Part shown: positions 42,684-50,985 of the stretch, one piece after another | How the letters are laid out: each line of letters begins with the position of its first letter | Numbering within the stretch: position 1 is the first letter of the stretch | NCBI RefSeq assembly: GCF_021343995.1 | Contig: NZ_JAJTTE010000010.1 | Coordinates: 90,848 to 154,847 of the forward strand | DNA: 64,000 bases | Direction: 5' to 3' | DNA from: Pseudonocardia terrae | Lineage (GTDB): Bacteria > Actinomycetota > Actinomycetes > Mycobacteriales > Pseudonocardiaceae | Made by a program: the position numbers and the translations under genes | The notes under the pieces: generated by a model | The model's input: only the letters and a program-made list of their open reading frames with translations | Database searches by the model: none | Told to the model about the DNA's origin: nothing

Positions 42684-44254
42684 TGGTCAACGTCGGACGG
42701 ATCCCGGAGAAGTGGGCGGCGCTGACCCCCACCCGGGACGCGATCGTCGACGCCCCGAACGGGCGCCGGATCGACTGGCGCACGCTCGACGAACGGGTGC
42801 GGCGGCTGGCCAACGGGCTCGCCGGCACGGGCGAAGGGGGGCTCGGGCTCGCCAAGGGCGACCGGGTCGCGATCCTGGCCAAGAACTCGATCGAGTACCA
42901 GGAGCTGTACTACGCGGCCGGCCGCGCCGGTCTCGTCGCGCAGCCGCTGAACTGGCGGCTCGGCGTCCCGGAGCTCACGAAGATCGTCGCCGACGCGGCG
43001 CCGAAGGCGCTCATCGCCTCGGACGAGTGGCTCGACACCGCCAAGCAGCTGCAGGCCGCGGTGGACGTGCCGCACTGGCTGCAGTACGGCCGCGGCGGCG
43101 ACGGCAGCTACGAGGACCTGCTGGCCCGCAGCAGCACGGACGAGCCGGAACGCGCCGCCACGACCGGCGACGCCGATCCCTTCTTCATCCTCTACACCGG
43201 CGGCACCACGGGGGAGTCGAAGGGCGCGCTGCACAGCCACACCAGCACGTCGTTCGGGATGCTCAACCAGACGGTCGCGGAGCGGATCGTCGCGACGGAC
43301 GTCTACATGTTGACCGGGCAGATGTACCACATCCCGGTCGTGCTCTCGATGAACTACCACCGGCACGGCTGCCCGCTGGTGCTGATGAACTTCGAGGCCC
43401 GCACCGCCCTGGAGCTCATCCAGGAGGAGAAGGTCTCGGCCTTCCTGGGCATCACCACGATGCTCAACTGGATGATGGCCGTGCCCGGCTTCTCGTCCTA
43501 CGACATCTCGTCGCTCCGGAACATCCAGTACGGCGGCGGGCCCATGCCGTCGTCCGTTGTCAAGGCGGCCCTGGACAACTTCCCGTGCACCCTGATCCAG
43601 GGGTACGGGCAGACCGAGGGCACGACGATGTGCTTCCTCTCCCAGGAGGACCACCTCGACGCGGTGCGCGGGATCCACCCCGAACGCCTCATGTCCTGTG
43701 GGCGCGAGGGGTTCGTGACCTCCGTGCGCGTGGTGGATCCCGACGGCGACGAGGTGCCCAAGGACGGGAGGACCGCCGGGCAGATCGTGGTCCGGTCCGA
43801 GGCGAACATGCTCGGCTACCTGAACCGCCCGGACCTCACCGCGGCCACGCTGCGGGACGGCTGGATGTGGACCGGCGACGTCGCCACCTGGGACTCCGAC
43901 TCGTACGTCTTCATCGTCGACCGCGCCAAGGACATGATCATCTCCGGCGGCGAGAACATCTACTCGATCCAGGTCGAGGAGGCCGTCAACCAGCACCCGT
44001 CGGTGCTCGAGTGCGCCGTGATCGGCGTGCCCGACGACGAGTGGGGCGAGACCGTCAAGGCCTTCGTGGTGCTCAAGCCGGAGACCACGGCGACCGAGGC
44101 GGACATCATCGAGACCGCGCGGCAGCACCTGGCCTCGTACCAGAAGCCCCGGTCCGTCGAGTTCGTCGACGCCCTGCCCAAGGCTCCCACCGGGAAGATC
44201 CTCAAGCGCGACCTCCGCGCGCCCTACTGGGCGGACCGCGACCGGTCCGTCTGA
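42683..44254 (+). CDS. AMP-binding acyl-CoA ligase (C)
   Basis: ANL-family ligase, 523 aa. FFILYTGGTTGESKGALHSH is the ATP motif, IQGYGQTEGTTMC is the A5-type motif, GWMWTGDVATWDSDSYVFIVDRAKDMIISGGENIYSIQVEEAV is the hinge, and PKAPTGKILKRDLR carries the catalytic Lys. It differs from ligases A and B, being closer to fatty-acid/long-chain CoA ligases. Coupled to the NTF2 gene ahead and followed by an NDMA-type dehydrogenase gene. Confidence 0.92.
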   Translation: MVNVGRIPEKWAALTPTRDAIVDAPNGRRIDWRTLDERVRRLANGLAGTGEGGLGLAKGDRVAILAKNSIEYQELYYAAGRAGLVAQPLNWRLGVPELTKIVADAAPKALIASDEWLDTAKQLQAAVDVPHWLQYGRGGDGSYEDLLARSSTDEPERAATTGDADPFFILYTGGTTGESKGALHSHTSTSFGMLNQTVAERIVATDVYMLTGQMYHIPVVLSMNYHRHGCPLVLMNFEARTALELIQEEKVSAFLGITTMLNWMMAVPGFSSYDISSLRNIQYGGGPMPSSVVKAALDNFPCTLIQGYGQTEGTTMCFLSQEDHLDAVRGIHPERLMSCGREGFVTSVRVVDPDGDEVPKDGRTAGQIVVRSEANMLGYLNRPDLTAATLRDGWMWTGDVATWDSDSYVFIVDRAKDMIISGGENIYSIQVEEAVNQHPSVLECAVIGVPDDEWGETVKAFVVLKPETTATEADIIETARQHLASYQKPRSVEFVDALPKAPTGKILKRDLRAPYWADRDRSV

Positions 44255-44304
44255 CCCCCGACCGCCCCCGTTTCCTGTCCGCGCCCGCTCGAAGGGGAGC
44301 ATCC

Positions 44305-45441
44305 ATGAAGACCGAGGGAGCCCTGCTCTGGGAGCCCGGCACCAACTCCGGATGGAGCGTCGAGGAGATCGAGATCGATCCCCCGAAGCGCCGCGAGGTG
44401 ATGGTGAAGCTGGCCGCGTCCGGCATCTGCCACTCCGACCACCACCTCGACGACGGCGTGATCCCGCTGCCCTGGGCGCCCGTGCTCGGCGGCCACGAGG
44501 GCGCCGGCGTGGTCACCGAGATCGGCCCGGAGGTGCACGACCTGGAGGTCGGCGACCACGTCGTCCTCTCCTTCCTGCCCTCCTGCGGCAAGTGCGCGAT
44601 GTGCGTCGCCGGCCGCTCCAACATGTGCGAGCTGGGTGCCGGTGTGCTCGCGGGCTACGCCCCCGACGGGACCCACCGCGTGCACGCGCGCAGCAAGGAC
44701 GGGAAGGACGCCGGCGTCGGCTGCATGTCGTTCCTCGGCACGTTCGCGCCGTACGTCTGCGCGCCGCTCGACGCCGTCGTCAAGATCGACAAGGACATCC
44801 CGCTGGACAAGGCCGCGCTGATCGGCTGCGGCGTGCCCACGGGCTGGGGGTCCTCGGTCTACGCCGCGGACATGCAGCTCGGCGACACGGTCGTGATCGT
44901 CGGGATCGGCGGTGTCGGCATCAACGCGGTGCAGGGCGCGCGGCACAAGGGCGCCAGGAACATCATCGCGATCGACCCGGTGCCGTTCAAGCAGGAGCAG
45001 GCCCAGGAGTTCGGCGCCACGCACGCGGTGTCGAACTACGAGGAGGCCGCGAAGCTCGTCGAGCAGCTGACCAACGGGCAGGGCGCCGACCGCGTGATCA
45101 TCACGGTCGGGGTGGCGTACGGGAACCTGCTCAACCCGGCGCAGGAGATGACCCGCCGCGGCGGCGTCGTCGTGCTGACCTCGGCCGCGCCGATCCTGCA
45201 GCGCGACGTCGAGTTCGACCTGTTCACCTTCGCGATGTCCGGCAAGCGGCTGCAGGGCTCGCTCTACGGGACCACCCGGTCCCGCACCGACATCCCACTG
45301 CTGACGGACCTGTACCGCAGCGGCCAGCTCAAGCTCGACGAGCTGATCACGCGCACCTACGGGCTCGGGGACATCAACCAGGCGTTCGCGGACATGCAGA
45401 AGGGTCTCAACCTCCGCGGCGTGATCATGTACGAGGACTGA
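44305..45441 (+). CDS. NDMA-dependent (mycofactocin-type) alcohol dehydrogenase 2
   Basis: Zinc MDR dehydrogenase, 378 aa, paralogue of the enzyme at 24801. Catalytic zinc in GICHSDHH and GGHEGAG; structural zinc in PSCGKCAMCVAGRSNMC; nucleotide site VVIVGIGGVGINAVQGA. By family knowledge it works with bound NAD recycled by mycofactocin. No mycofactocin biosynthesis gene (mftA-F) is in the window, so it must be elsewhere. ATG 44305 has GAAGGGGAG. Confidence 0.92.
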   Translation: MKTEGALLWEPGTNSGWSVEEIEIDPPKRREVMVKLAASGICHSDHHLDDGVIPLPWAPVLGGHEGAGVVTEIGPEVHDLEVGDHVVLSFLPSCGKCAMCVAGRSNMCELGAGVLAGYAPDGTHRVHARSKDGKDAGVGCMSFLGTFAPYVCAPLDAVVKIDKDIPLDKAALIGCGVPTGWGSSVYAADMQLGDTVVIVGIGGVGINAVQGARHKGARNIIAIDPVPFKQEQAQEFGATHAVSNYEEAAKLVEQLTNGQGADRVIITVGVAYGNLLNPAQEMTRRGGVVVLTSAAPILQRDVEFDLFTFAMSGKRLQGSLYGTTRSRTDIPLLTDLYRSGQLKLDELITRTYGLGDINQAFADMQKGLNLRGVIMYED

Positions 45442-45446
45442 GGGAC

Positions 45447-45872
45447 ATGAGCCGCGCAGAGGACATCCAGCAGATCGTCAACGCCACCCTCCTGTACGCC
45501 CGGGGGCTCGACCTGTTCGACCCGGACGAGGCCCTCTCGGCCTACACCGACGACGCCTACTGGGACGCCACGGCGGTGGGTCTCAAGAGGTTCGAGGGCC
45601 GCGACGAGATCCACGGCTTCTTCAAGGCCGACGCCGAGTCGATGGCCGAGCAGTTCCACATCATGACCAACCACATCGTGGAGTTCGACGGCCCGGACAC
45701 CGCGCACGGCACCAACTACGTGTTCTCCGAGGGGAAGACGAAGTCCGGGGCGGCGATCAAGGCGATCGCGCTCAACCGCGACGAGTACCGCCGGGTCGGG
45801 GACACCTGGAAGATCTCGGGCCGGGCCATCTCGCCGCTGACGGCCCCGCAGATGGAGGGGTTCGATGCATGA
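45447..45872 (+). CDS. NTF2/SnoaL-like small protein (3)
   Basis: A 141-aa cone-fold protein: QQIVNATLLYARGLDLFDPDEALSAYTDDAYWDATAVG is the SnoaL_4-like start, GTNYVFSEGKTKSG the central sheet, and RRVGDTWKISGRAISPL the end. Its stop (45870-45872) overlaps the first of two tandem 13-codon mini-ORFs. It follows the dehydrogenase gene by 5 bp and is likely in the same transcript. The reaction is unknown. Confidence 0.8.
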   Translation: MSRAEDIQQIVNATLLYARGLDLFDPDEALSAYTDDAYWDATAVGLKRFEGRDEIHGFFKADAESMAEQFHIMTNHIVEFDGPDTAHGTNYVFSEGKTKSGAAIKAIALNRDEYRRVGDTWKISGRAISPLTAPQMEGFDA

Positions 45873-45910
45873 GCCCCGCCGACGCACTCTCCTTCGCGGA
45901 GGCGGCGTGA
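45869..45910 (+). CDS. 13-codon mini-ORF 1 (possible coupling peptide)
   Basis: ATG AGC ... TGA encodes MSPADALSFAEAA. Its ATG overlaps the preceding NTF2 gene stop by 4 bp, and its TGA overlaps the GTG of mini-ORF 2. It is one copy of a 38-bp tandem duplication. Whether it is translated as a peptide or simply relays ribosomes is unknown. Confidence 0.45.
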   Translation: MSPADALSFAEAA

Positions 45911-45945
45911 GCTCCGCCGACGCACTCTCTCCCGCGGAGGCGGCA
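45870..45945. repeat. 38-bp tandem duplication between two NTF2-like genes
   Basis: Two copies (45870-45907 and 45908-45945) differ at only a few positions. The copy boundary falls on the TGA/ATG junctions, so the duplication preserves the stop-start overlaps and creates the two mini-ORFs. Confidence 0.85.
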
Positions 45946-45948
45946 TGA
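45907..45948 (+). CDS. 13-codon mini-ORF 2 (possible coupling peptide)
   Basis: GTG AGC ... TGA encodes MSSADALSPAEAA. It overlaps mini-ORF 1 by 4 bp and the next NTF2 gene start by 4 bp. Near-identical to mini-ORF 1. Confidence 0.45.
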   Translation: MSSADALSPAEAA

Positions 45949-46361
45949 GCACCGGCCAGAAGGTGATCGAGCGGTACGTCGAGATCATGAACGAGCTCGA
46001 CATCGACGCGCTCGGGGAGATCTTCGCCGACGACGTCGTCGTCCGGCTGCCGTTCGCGCCCGACCCCGTTCCGAAGGTGACCGAGGGCAAGGAGGCCGTG
46101 CTCGCGCTCTACGGCGGCTTCCCGCACCTGGTGGGGCCGCTGGGCTTCCACGACCTGGTGATCTCGCCGCTGGCCACCGAGGGCGAGTTCGTGGCGGAGT
46201 ACCGCAGCGACACCACGATGCTCGCCACCGGGCAGCCGTACCGGAACGCCTACATCAGCACCTTCACGGTGCGGGACGGCAAACTCGCGGCCTTCGCCGA
46301 GTTCTTCGACCCGCTCGTGTTCCTGCAGGCCCAGGGCGCCACGGTGGCGCCGCCGGCCTGA
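45945..46361 (+). CDS. NTF2/SnoaL-like small protein (4)
   Basis: A 138-aa SnoaL-like protein: KVIERYVEIMNELDIDALGEIFADDVVVRLPF at the start, STFTVRDGKLAAFAEFFDPLVFLQA at the end, close to the polyketide-cyclase/KSI-like group. ATG 45945 lies behind CGGAGGCGGC and overlaps the stop of a mini-ORF. Possibly hydrates or isomerises an intermediate; not assignable. Confidence 0.82.
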   Translation: MSTGQKVIERYVEIMNELDIDALGEIFADDVVVRLPFAPDPVPKVTEGKEAVLALYGGFPHLVGPLGFHDLVISPLATEGEFVAEYRSDTTMLATGQPYRNAYISTFTVRDGKLAAFAEFFDPLVFLQAQGATVAPPA

Positions 46362-46464
46362 TCCCGTCCCCGTGAGTGCCGGGCGCCCGACAGGGGCGCG
46401 GCCGCGAGGGCGGGGTCGAGGGCATCGCGCCGTACTTCGAGACCAAGATGCTCCAGGGGATCGA

Positions 46465-46953
46465 GTGGCGGAGCCGCCGCCGGCGCCGTCCTCGTCCGGA
46501 GGCCTGCACCATCTCGGCGTCCGGGTCGCGGACCTGGACCGGGCGACCGCGTTCTACCGGGCCCTGGGCGCCGTGCCGCTCGCCGAGCCGCTCACGCTCG
46601 GTGGGCGGGCGGCGGGCCTGGCGATGAACGCCCCACGTGGCACGTCGGTCCGCATCGCCCTGCTCGGCTTCCCGGACGGCAGCGGGGTCGAGCTGTTCGA
46701 GTTCGACCCGGACCCGGAGTGGTGCGGGCCGATCGACGCCGCCGCCCGCCTGCCCCACCTGGGCATCCGGGTCGACGACGTCGACGCCGCCCTGGCCGCC
46801 GCCGAAGCCGCCGGCGGGCGGCGCCTCTGGCCCGAACCGTCGCACTGGGGGTCGGTCCGGGTGGTCTACCTGTGTGATCCCGACGGCACGGTGCTGGAGC
46901 TGCTCGACGGGCCTCTCGTCGACGTCGCCAAGGTGATCGTCGCGCGCCGTTGA
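46465..46953 (+). CDS. VOC family (glyoxalase/extradiol-dioxygenase-like) protein
   Basis: A 162-aa vicinal-oxygen-chelate protein with two beta-alpha-beta modules: LHHLGVRVADLDRATAFYRALGA and LPHLGIRVDDVDAALAAAEAAGG, then DPDGTVLELLDGP with the Glu ligand. His and Glu metal ligands are visible, so it probably binds a metal. The start is uncertain; GTG 46465 removes a non-conserved Arg-rich extension. It lies on the same strand as, and 72 bp ahead of, the mycofactocin-type SDR gene. Confidence 0.75.
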   Translation: MAEPPPAPSSSGGLHHLGVRVADLDRATAFYRALGAVPLAEPLTLGGRAAGLAMNAPRGTSVRIALLGFPDGSGVELFEFDPDPEWCGPIDAAARLPHLGIRVDDVDAALAAAEAAGGRRLWPEPSHWGSVRVVYLCDPDGTVLELLDGPLVDVAKVIVARR

Positions 46954-47025
46954 CCCGCCGCCGCGTCGTCCGGACGGTGGGGAAGCTGCGGGCGACGGGG
47001 CCCGCACCGGACGACGGAGGTTCCC

Positions 47026-47877
47026 ATGGCGGGACGGGTCGAGGGCAAGGTCGCGCTGGTCACCGGGGCGGCGCGCGGGCAGGGGCGCAGCCACGCGCTG
47101 CGGCTCGCGCAGGAGGGCGCGGACATCATCGCCGTGGACCTCTGCGCCGACGTGGCGTCGGCGCCGTACGACGGGGCGACGGAGGCCGACCTGGCCGAGA
47201 CGGTCAAGCAGGTCGAGGACCTCGACCGCCGCGTGCTGAGTCGGGTCGCCGACGTCCGCGACCTGCGGGCGCTGGAGGCGACGGTCGCGGACGGGATCGC
47301 GGAGTTCGGGCACCTCGACATCGTGGTCGCCAACGCCGGTATCGCGTCCTTCGCGCCGGCGTGGGAGATCACGGAGGACTCCTGGCAGGAGATGCTCGAC
47401 ATCAATCTGACCGGGGTCTGGAAGACGACCAAGGCGGTGATCCCCGCCATGCTGGAGCAGGGGACCGGCGGCTCCATCGTCCTGACCAGCTCGATCGCCG
47501 GGCTCGTCGCGTTCGGCAACCTCGCGCACTACACGGCGGCGAAGCACGGCGTCACGGGGCTGATGCGCACGCTCGCCGTGGAGCTCGCGCCGCACCGGAT
47601 CCGCTGCAACTCCGTACACCCGACGACCGTCGACACCGACATGGTCAACAACGAGCCGATCTACTCGCTCTTCCTCGGTGGGCAGCGCGGCGCGACCCGC
47701 GCCGACGCGGAGGCCGGCTTCACCGCGCTCAACGCCATCCCGATCCCGTGGGTGGACCCGGTCGACATCAGCAACGCCGTGCTCTACCTGGCTTCCGAAG
47801 AAGCCCGGTACGTCACCGGCACGACGCACGTGATCGATGCGGGGGCGATGGCGCCGTTCAAGATCCCGCACGCGTAG
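47026..47877 (+). CDS. Mycofactocin-type SDR oxidoreductase (A)
   Basis: Short-chain dehydrogenase, 283 aa, of the mycofactocin-coupled subfamily. The diagnostic N-terminus VTGAARGQGRSHALRLAQEGADIIAVDLC is complete; NAG, Ser in TSSIAG, and YTAAK are the catalytic set. Family members have a long insertion after the second strand (here about residues 38-65) that hides the bound NAD. Paralogue of the SDR at 49934. It probably oxidises an alcohol intermediate. A hairpin terminator follows. Confidence 0.92.
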   Translation: MAGRVEGKVALVTGAARGQGRSHALRLAQEGADIIAVDLCADVASAPYDGATEADLAETVKQVEDLDRRVLSRVADVRDLRALEATVADGIAEFGHLDIVVANAGIASFAPAWEITEDSWQEMLDINLTGVWKTTKAVIPAMLEQGTGGSIVLTSSIAGLVAFGNLAHYTAAKHGVTGLMRTLAVELAPHRIRCNSVHPTTVDTDMVNNEPIYSLFLGGQRGATRADAEAGFTALNAIPIPWVDPVDISNAVLYLASEEARYVTGTTHVIDAGAMAPFKIPHA

Positions 47878-47884
47878 CGGTGGT

Positions 47885-47916
47885 CACGGGCGGCGCTCCC
47901 CGGAGTGCCGCCCGTG
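47885..47916. terminator. Hairpin after SDR A
   Basis: CACGGGCGGC pairs with GCCGCCCGTG (10 bp) around a 12-nt loop; it lies between convergent genes and can serve both directions. Confidence 0.75.
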
Positions 47917-47936
47917 GGCCCGACGGAACTTTCCGC

Positions 47937-48356
47937 TCAGCCGCCCACTTCCTGGCCGTGGCGCACGACCGCCCACACGATCAGGGCGGAGAGGACCAGG
48001 ATCAGGGCCGCTCCCACCGGGTAGGCGGCGAGGAAGGCGAGCTGGACGATCCCGTTGAAGCCCGCCACGAGGACCGCCACCACCCGTGCCCATCCGGCTC
48101 CGCGGAGCAGGGCCGGCGCGGCCGCGAGCTCCACCACCCCGAGGGCCAGCAGGACCCAGCCCCACTTGGTGACCTCGAGCAACAGGACCTGGTCCGCGTC
48201 GGCGACCACGAACCCACCGCGGGCGAGCGCGCTGATCCCGTCCCACACGTTCCACAACCCGAGCAGGAGCAGCAGCACCGCAGCCAGACGCACCACCACG
48301 ATCCATCGGGTCCGCCGGGGTGCTCGCGGCTCCCCGGCGGTGAGGTCTCCGGTCAC
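47937..48356 (-). CDS. Small four-helix membrane protein (DUF7144-like)
   Basis: A 139-aa membrane protein with four hydrophobic segments: WIVVVRLAAVLLLLLGLWNVWDGI, GWVLLALGVVELAAAPALL, VVAVLVAGFNGIVQLAFLAAYP and ALILVLSALIVWAVV. The pattern of W..WDGI followed by GW.LL.LG..E resembles the actinobacterial DUF7144 family. GTG 48356 is the start; the longer upstream frame is a shadow of the flavoprotein gene. It is on the opposite strand from the catabolic genes. The function is unknown. Confidence 0.7.
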   Translation of the reverse strand: MTGDLTAGEPRAPRRTRWIVVVRLAAVLLLLLGLWNVWDGISALARGGFVVADADQVLLLEVTKWGWVLLALGVVELAAAPALLRGAGWARVVAVLVAGFNGIVQLAFLAAYPVGAALILVLSALIVWAVVRHGQEVGG

Positions 48357-48484
48357 GTCGGTCCTCCTCCGTCCGCGGGGCCGTGTCCGGCCAGGCTGGC
48401 GCGGCCGCCCGGCCCGGTCGTCATCCGCCGCGGGTGAACGGCTTCCCGGGCGGTTGTCCGGCGGGGAGCACGGCGCTACCGTCA

Positions 48485-48502
48485 CTACCAAACGAACGGT
48501 AG
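48485..48502. promoter_or_regulatory. Candidate TetR operator, 18-bp form
   Basis: CTACC-N8-GGTAG with the inner sequence AAACGAAC; 18 bp before the start of flavoprotein B. Confidence 0.65.
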
Positions 48503-48519
48503 ACACAGGGGAGGCGCTC

Positions 48520-49872
48520 GTGTCGTACGACGTCATCGTGGTCGGGGCGGGGGCGTCCGGCCTGGTCACCGCGTCGCTGTTGGCGGAGCAGGGCAAGCGG
48601 GTGCTGCTGCTGGAGAAGCACGCGTACCTCGGCGGGCGGGCGCGGGAGTACCGGTACAAGGGGCACCAGCTGGGCCTCGGCAGCCACCTCGTCGAAGATC
48701 CCGGGGACTCGCTGACCCGCGTCTGCTCCGTGATGGGGCTCGACCTGGTGCACTCCGAGCGCAGCGACGCGATGCCGTTCTGGACCAACGGCAAGGGCTG
48801 GGCCCCGATCCAGGAGCAGTACTCCGGCGAGGCGAAGCAGGGGCTCAAACGCTGCATCCAGGCGCTGAACGACGTCTCGTACGACGAGCTGGAGACCTGG
48901 AACCACGCGTCGCTGCGGGAGTGGATGGCGCAGTACACCGCGGACGAGGGCGTCTACACGGTGTGGGAGGCGATCTCGGTCCTCGAGCAGATCACGCTGC
49001 GCCCGTGGGAGCACTCGGCGTCGGAGAACCTCTACACCCGCAAGCTGCACTACTCGACCCAACGCACCGCCGGCTACTCGTTCTGGCCGATGGGCGGGTG
49101 GGACGCGCTGTGGCACGCCATGGTCGCCGCGTTCGAGGCGAAGGGCGGGGAGATCCGGCTGTCGGCGCCGGTGCGGCGGATCGACGTCCGCGACGGGGCC
49201 GTGCAGGGCGTCACGCTCCGCGACGGCGAGGAGATCCCCGCGCCGCAGGTCGTGGTGTCCGCGCCGGTGTGGGACCTGCTGCGGCTGTTCGACGACGGCG
49301 CCCTGCCCTGGGAGCTCCGCTCGCGCATCGCGATGCTCGCCGCGAACCGCAACCGCGCCTGCTGGATCGGCTACTGGATCGCCGCGAAGGAGCCGGTGAT
49401 CGCGATGAGCGAGCGCGAGATGGCGTCGTTCCTGTCGACACCGCGGTGCGGGCTGCCCGGCTTCACGCTGAACTTCACCGGCTACGACCCCGGCGTCTCG
49501 CCCGACGGCGAGTACCTGACCTGTGTCGGCGCCTCGTTCGACGCCACCGAGCACTACGGCGACCGGGCCTGGCTCGACCGGAAGTTCGCCGAGCTGTGGG
49601 AGGACGTCGAGGAGATGATGCCGGCGGCGCGGGGAGCACTGTGGACGAAACCGCACGTCGTCACGAGCTACGGGGTGATCACCAAGCCCGGGCTCGTCGG
49701 GCCGGTCCGGCCCGACGCCGAGGTCCGCGGCGTCGCCGGGCTCTGGCTCACCGGGGACACCACTCGCACCCGCGGGATCGGCATCGACAAGGCCGCGCGC
49801 TCGGGCATCACCACCGCCGAGGCGGTGCTGGGCCGCCGGCTCGAGGCGTTCACCGGGACCATGCGCTACTGA
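48520..49872 (+). CDS. Phytoene-desaturase-like FAD-dependent oxidoreductase (B)
   Basis: CrtI-fold flavoprotein, 450 aa, paralogue of the enzyme at 30153. YDVIVVGAGASGLVTASLLAEQGKRVLLLEKHAYLGGRA is the FAD-binding start, and GLWLTGDTTRTRGIGIDKAARSG the C-terminal FAD contact. GTG 48520 stands behind a GGGGAGG site and an operator-like palindrome. The next SDR gene begins 61 bp later behind its own half-site. The substrate is unknown; presumably an alicyclic ketone or alcohol derivative. Confidence 0.86.
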   Translation: MSYDVIVVGAGASGLVTASLLAEQGKRVLLLEKHAYLGGRAREYRYKGHQLGLGSHLVEDPGDSLTRVCSVMGLDLVHSERSDAMPFWTNGKGWAPIQEQYSGEAKQGLKRCIQALNDVSYDELETWNHASLREWMAQYTADEGVYTVWEAISVLEQITLRPWEHSASENLYTRKLHYSTQRTAGYSFWPMGGWDALWHAMVAAFEAKGGEIRLSAPVRRIDVRDGAVQGVTLRDGEEIPAPQVVVSAPVWDLLRLFDDGALPWELRSRIAMLAANRNRACWIGYWIAAKEPVIAMSEREMASFLSTPRCGLPGFTLNFTGYDPGVSPDGEYLTCVGASFDATEHYGDRAWLDRKFAELWEDVEEMMPAARGALWTKPHVVTSYGVITKPGLVGPVRPDAEVRGVAGLWLTGDTTRTRGIGIDKAARSGITTAEAVLGRRLEAFTGTMRY

Positions 49873-49882
49873 GCTTCCGTAT

Positions 49883-49900
49883 CGGACAGCCGTTTGGTAG
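49883..49900. promoter_or_regulatory. Half-site of the TetR-type operator
   Basis: The consensus right half CGTTTGGTAG is complete (49891-49900); the left half is poor. It lies 33 bp before SDR B. Confidence 0.4.
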
Positions 49901-49933
49901 ACAGGTACGGTCGACGACGCGAGGAGGCGGGCC

Positions 49934-50767
49934 ATGGCGGGACGGGTCGAGGGCAAGGTCGCACTGATCACCGGAGCGGCGCGGGGGCAGGGCCGCAGCC
50001 ACGCGGTCCGGCTGGCGCAGGAGGGGGCCGACATCATCGCCGTCGACCTCTGTGGCCCGCTGGCTACGGTGGACAAGTACCCGCCGGCCACCCGGGCCGA
50101 CCTCGACGAGACGGTCGCCGAGGTGGAGAAGCTCGACCGGCGCATCGTCGCGCGGGTCGCCGACGTCCGCGACCGGGCCGCGCTCACCGCGGCCGTCGAC
50201 GAGGGCGTCACCGAGCTCGGCGGGCTCGACGTCGCGGTGGCGAACGCGGGCATCGCGAGCTTCGGCGCCGCCTTCGAGATCACCGACGAGATGTGGCAGG
50301 AGATGCTGGACGTCAACCTCACCGGCGTCTGGAACACCGCCCGCGCAGCGGTGCCGCACCTGATCGAGCGCGGCGGCGGGTCCCTGATGTTCACCAGCTC
50401 GATCGGCGGGCTGAAGGGGATCCAGAACGTCGGGCACTACGTCTCGACCAAGCACGGCATCGTCGGCCTGATGCGCACCCTGGCCAACGAGCTGGCGCCG
50501 CACCGCATCCGGGTCAACACGATCCACCCGACCAACGTGAACACCGACATGATCCAGAACCCGGGCACCTGGAAGCTCTTCGCGCCGGACGACCCGGAGC
50601 CCACCCAGGAGAAGGCGCTGCCGGGCTTCGTGTCGCTCAACGCGCTGGAGGTGCCCTGGGTCGAACCGATCGACATCAGCAACGCGGTGCTGTTCCTGGG
50701 GAGCGACGAGGCCCGCTACATCACCGGCGTCACGCTGCCCGTCGACGCCGGCGCGAACGTCAGGTAG
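49934..50767 (+). CDS. Mycofactocin-type SDR oxidoreductase (B)
   Basis: Short-chain dehydrogenase, 277 aa, close paralogue of SDR A with the same MAGRVEGKVALITGAARGQGRSHA start. NAG, TSSIGGL and YVSTK (catalytic Tyr-x3-Lys) are intact, with the mycofactocin-family insertion near residues 38-65. ATG 49934 has GAGGAGG. It is followed by a decayed SDR and the TetR gene. Confidence 0.92.
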   Translation: MAGRVEGKVALITGAARGQGRSHAVRLAQEGADIIAVDLCGPLATVDKYPPATRADLDETVAEVEKLDRRIVARVADVRDRAALTAAVDEGVTELGGLDVAVANAGIASFGAAFEITDEMWQEMLDVNLTGVWNTARAAVPHLIERGGGSLMFTSSIGGLKGIQNVGHYVSTKHGIVGLMRTLANELAPHRIRVNTIHPTNVNTDMIQNPGTWKLFAPDDPEPTQEKALPGFVSLNALEVPWVEPIDISNAVLFLGSDEARYITGVTLPVDAGANVR

Positions 50768-50774
50768 GACCGCG

Positions 50775-50932
50775 GTGCGGATCACCGACGCGGTCGGGCT
50801 GGTCTCCGGCGGGCCTCCGGGCTCGGTGCCGGTACGGCCCGAATGCTGGTCGAGCGGGGTGGGAAGGTCGGGATCCTCGACCTGCTGATCAACGGCGAGG
50901 TGGTCCGGCTGGACGCGGCGACCCGCCTGTGA
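50775..50932 (+). pseudogene. Remnant of an HSD10-like SDR gene, internally deleted
   Basis: About 158 bp. The first frame reads VRITDAVGLVSGG, and after a frame change the next reads GLGAGTARMLVERGGKVGILDL, the N-terminal Rossmann segment of 17-beta-HSD10-like SDRs. It then jumps straight to LINGEVVRLDAATRL, the typical C-terminus of that family, with the whole centre (about 190 codons) missing. It has no catalytic Tyr-x3-Lys. A dead gene between SDR B and the TetR gene. Confidence 0.75.
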
Positions 50933-50950
50933 CTGTCGACCGTTTGGTAG
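50933..50950. promoter_or_regulatory. Candidate TetR operator in front of the TetR gene
   Basis: CTGTC-N8-GGTAG with the consensus half-site CGTTTGGTAG; 35 bp before the regulator's start codon, consistent with autoregulation. Confidence 0.6.
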
Positions 50951-50985
50951 GCTTTTGCGATTCGACCGCGTCGAGGGGAGCGGGG

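Noticed and set aside
24801..50767. A mycofactocin biosynthesis cluster
   Set aside because: Only mycofactocin-type client enzymes are present; no small precursor gene, radical SAM or other mft genes were seen.
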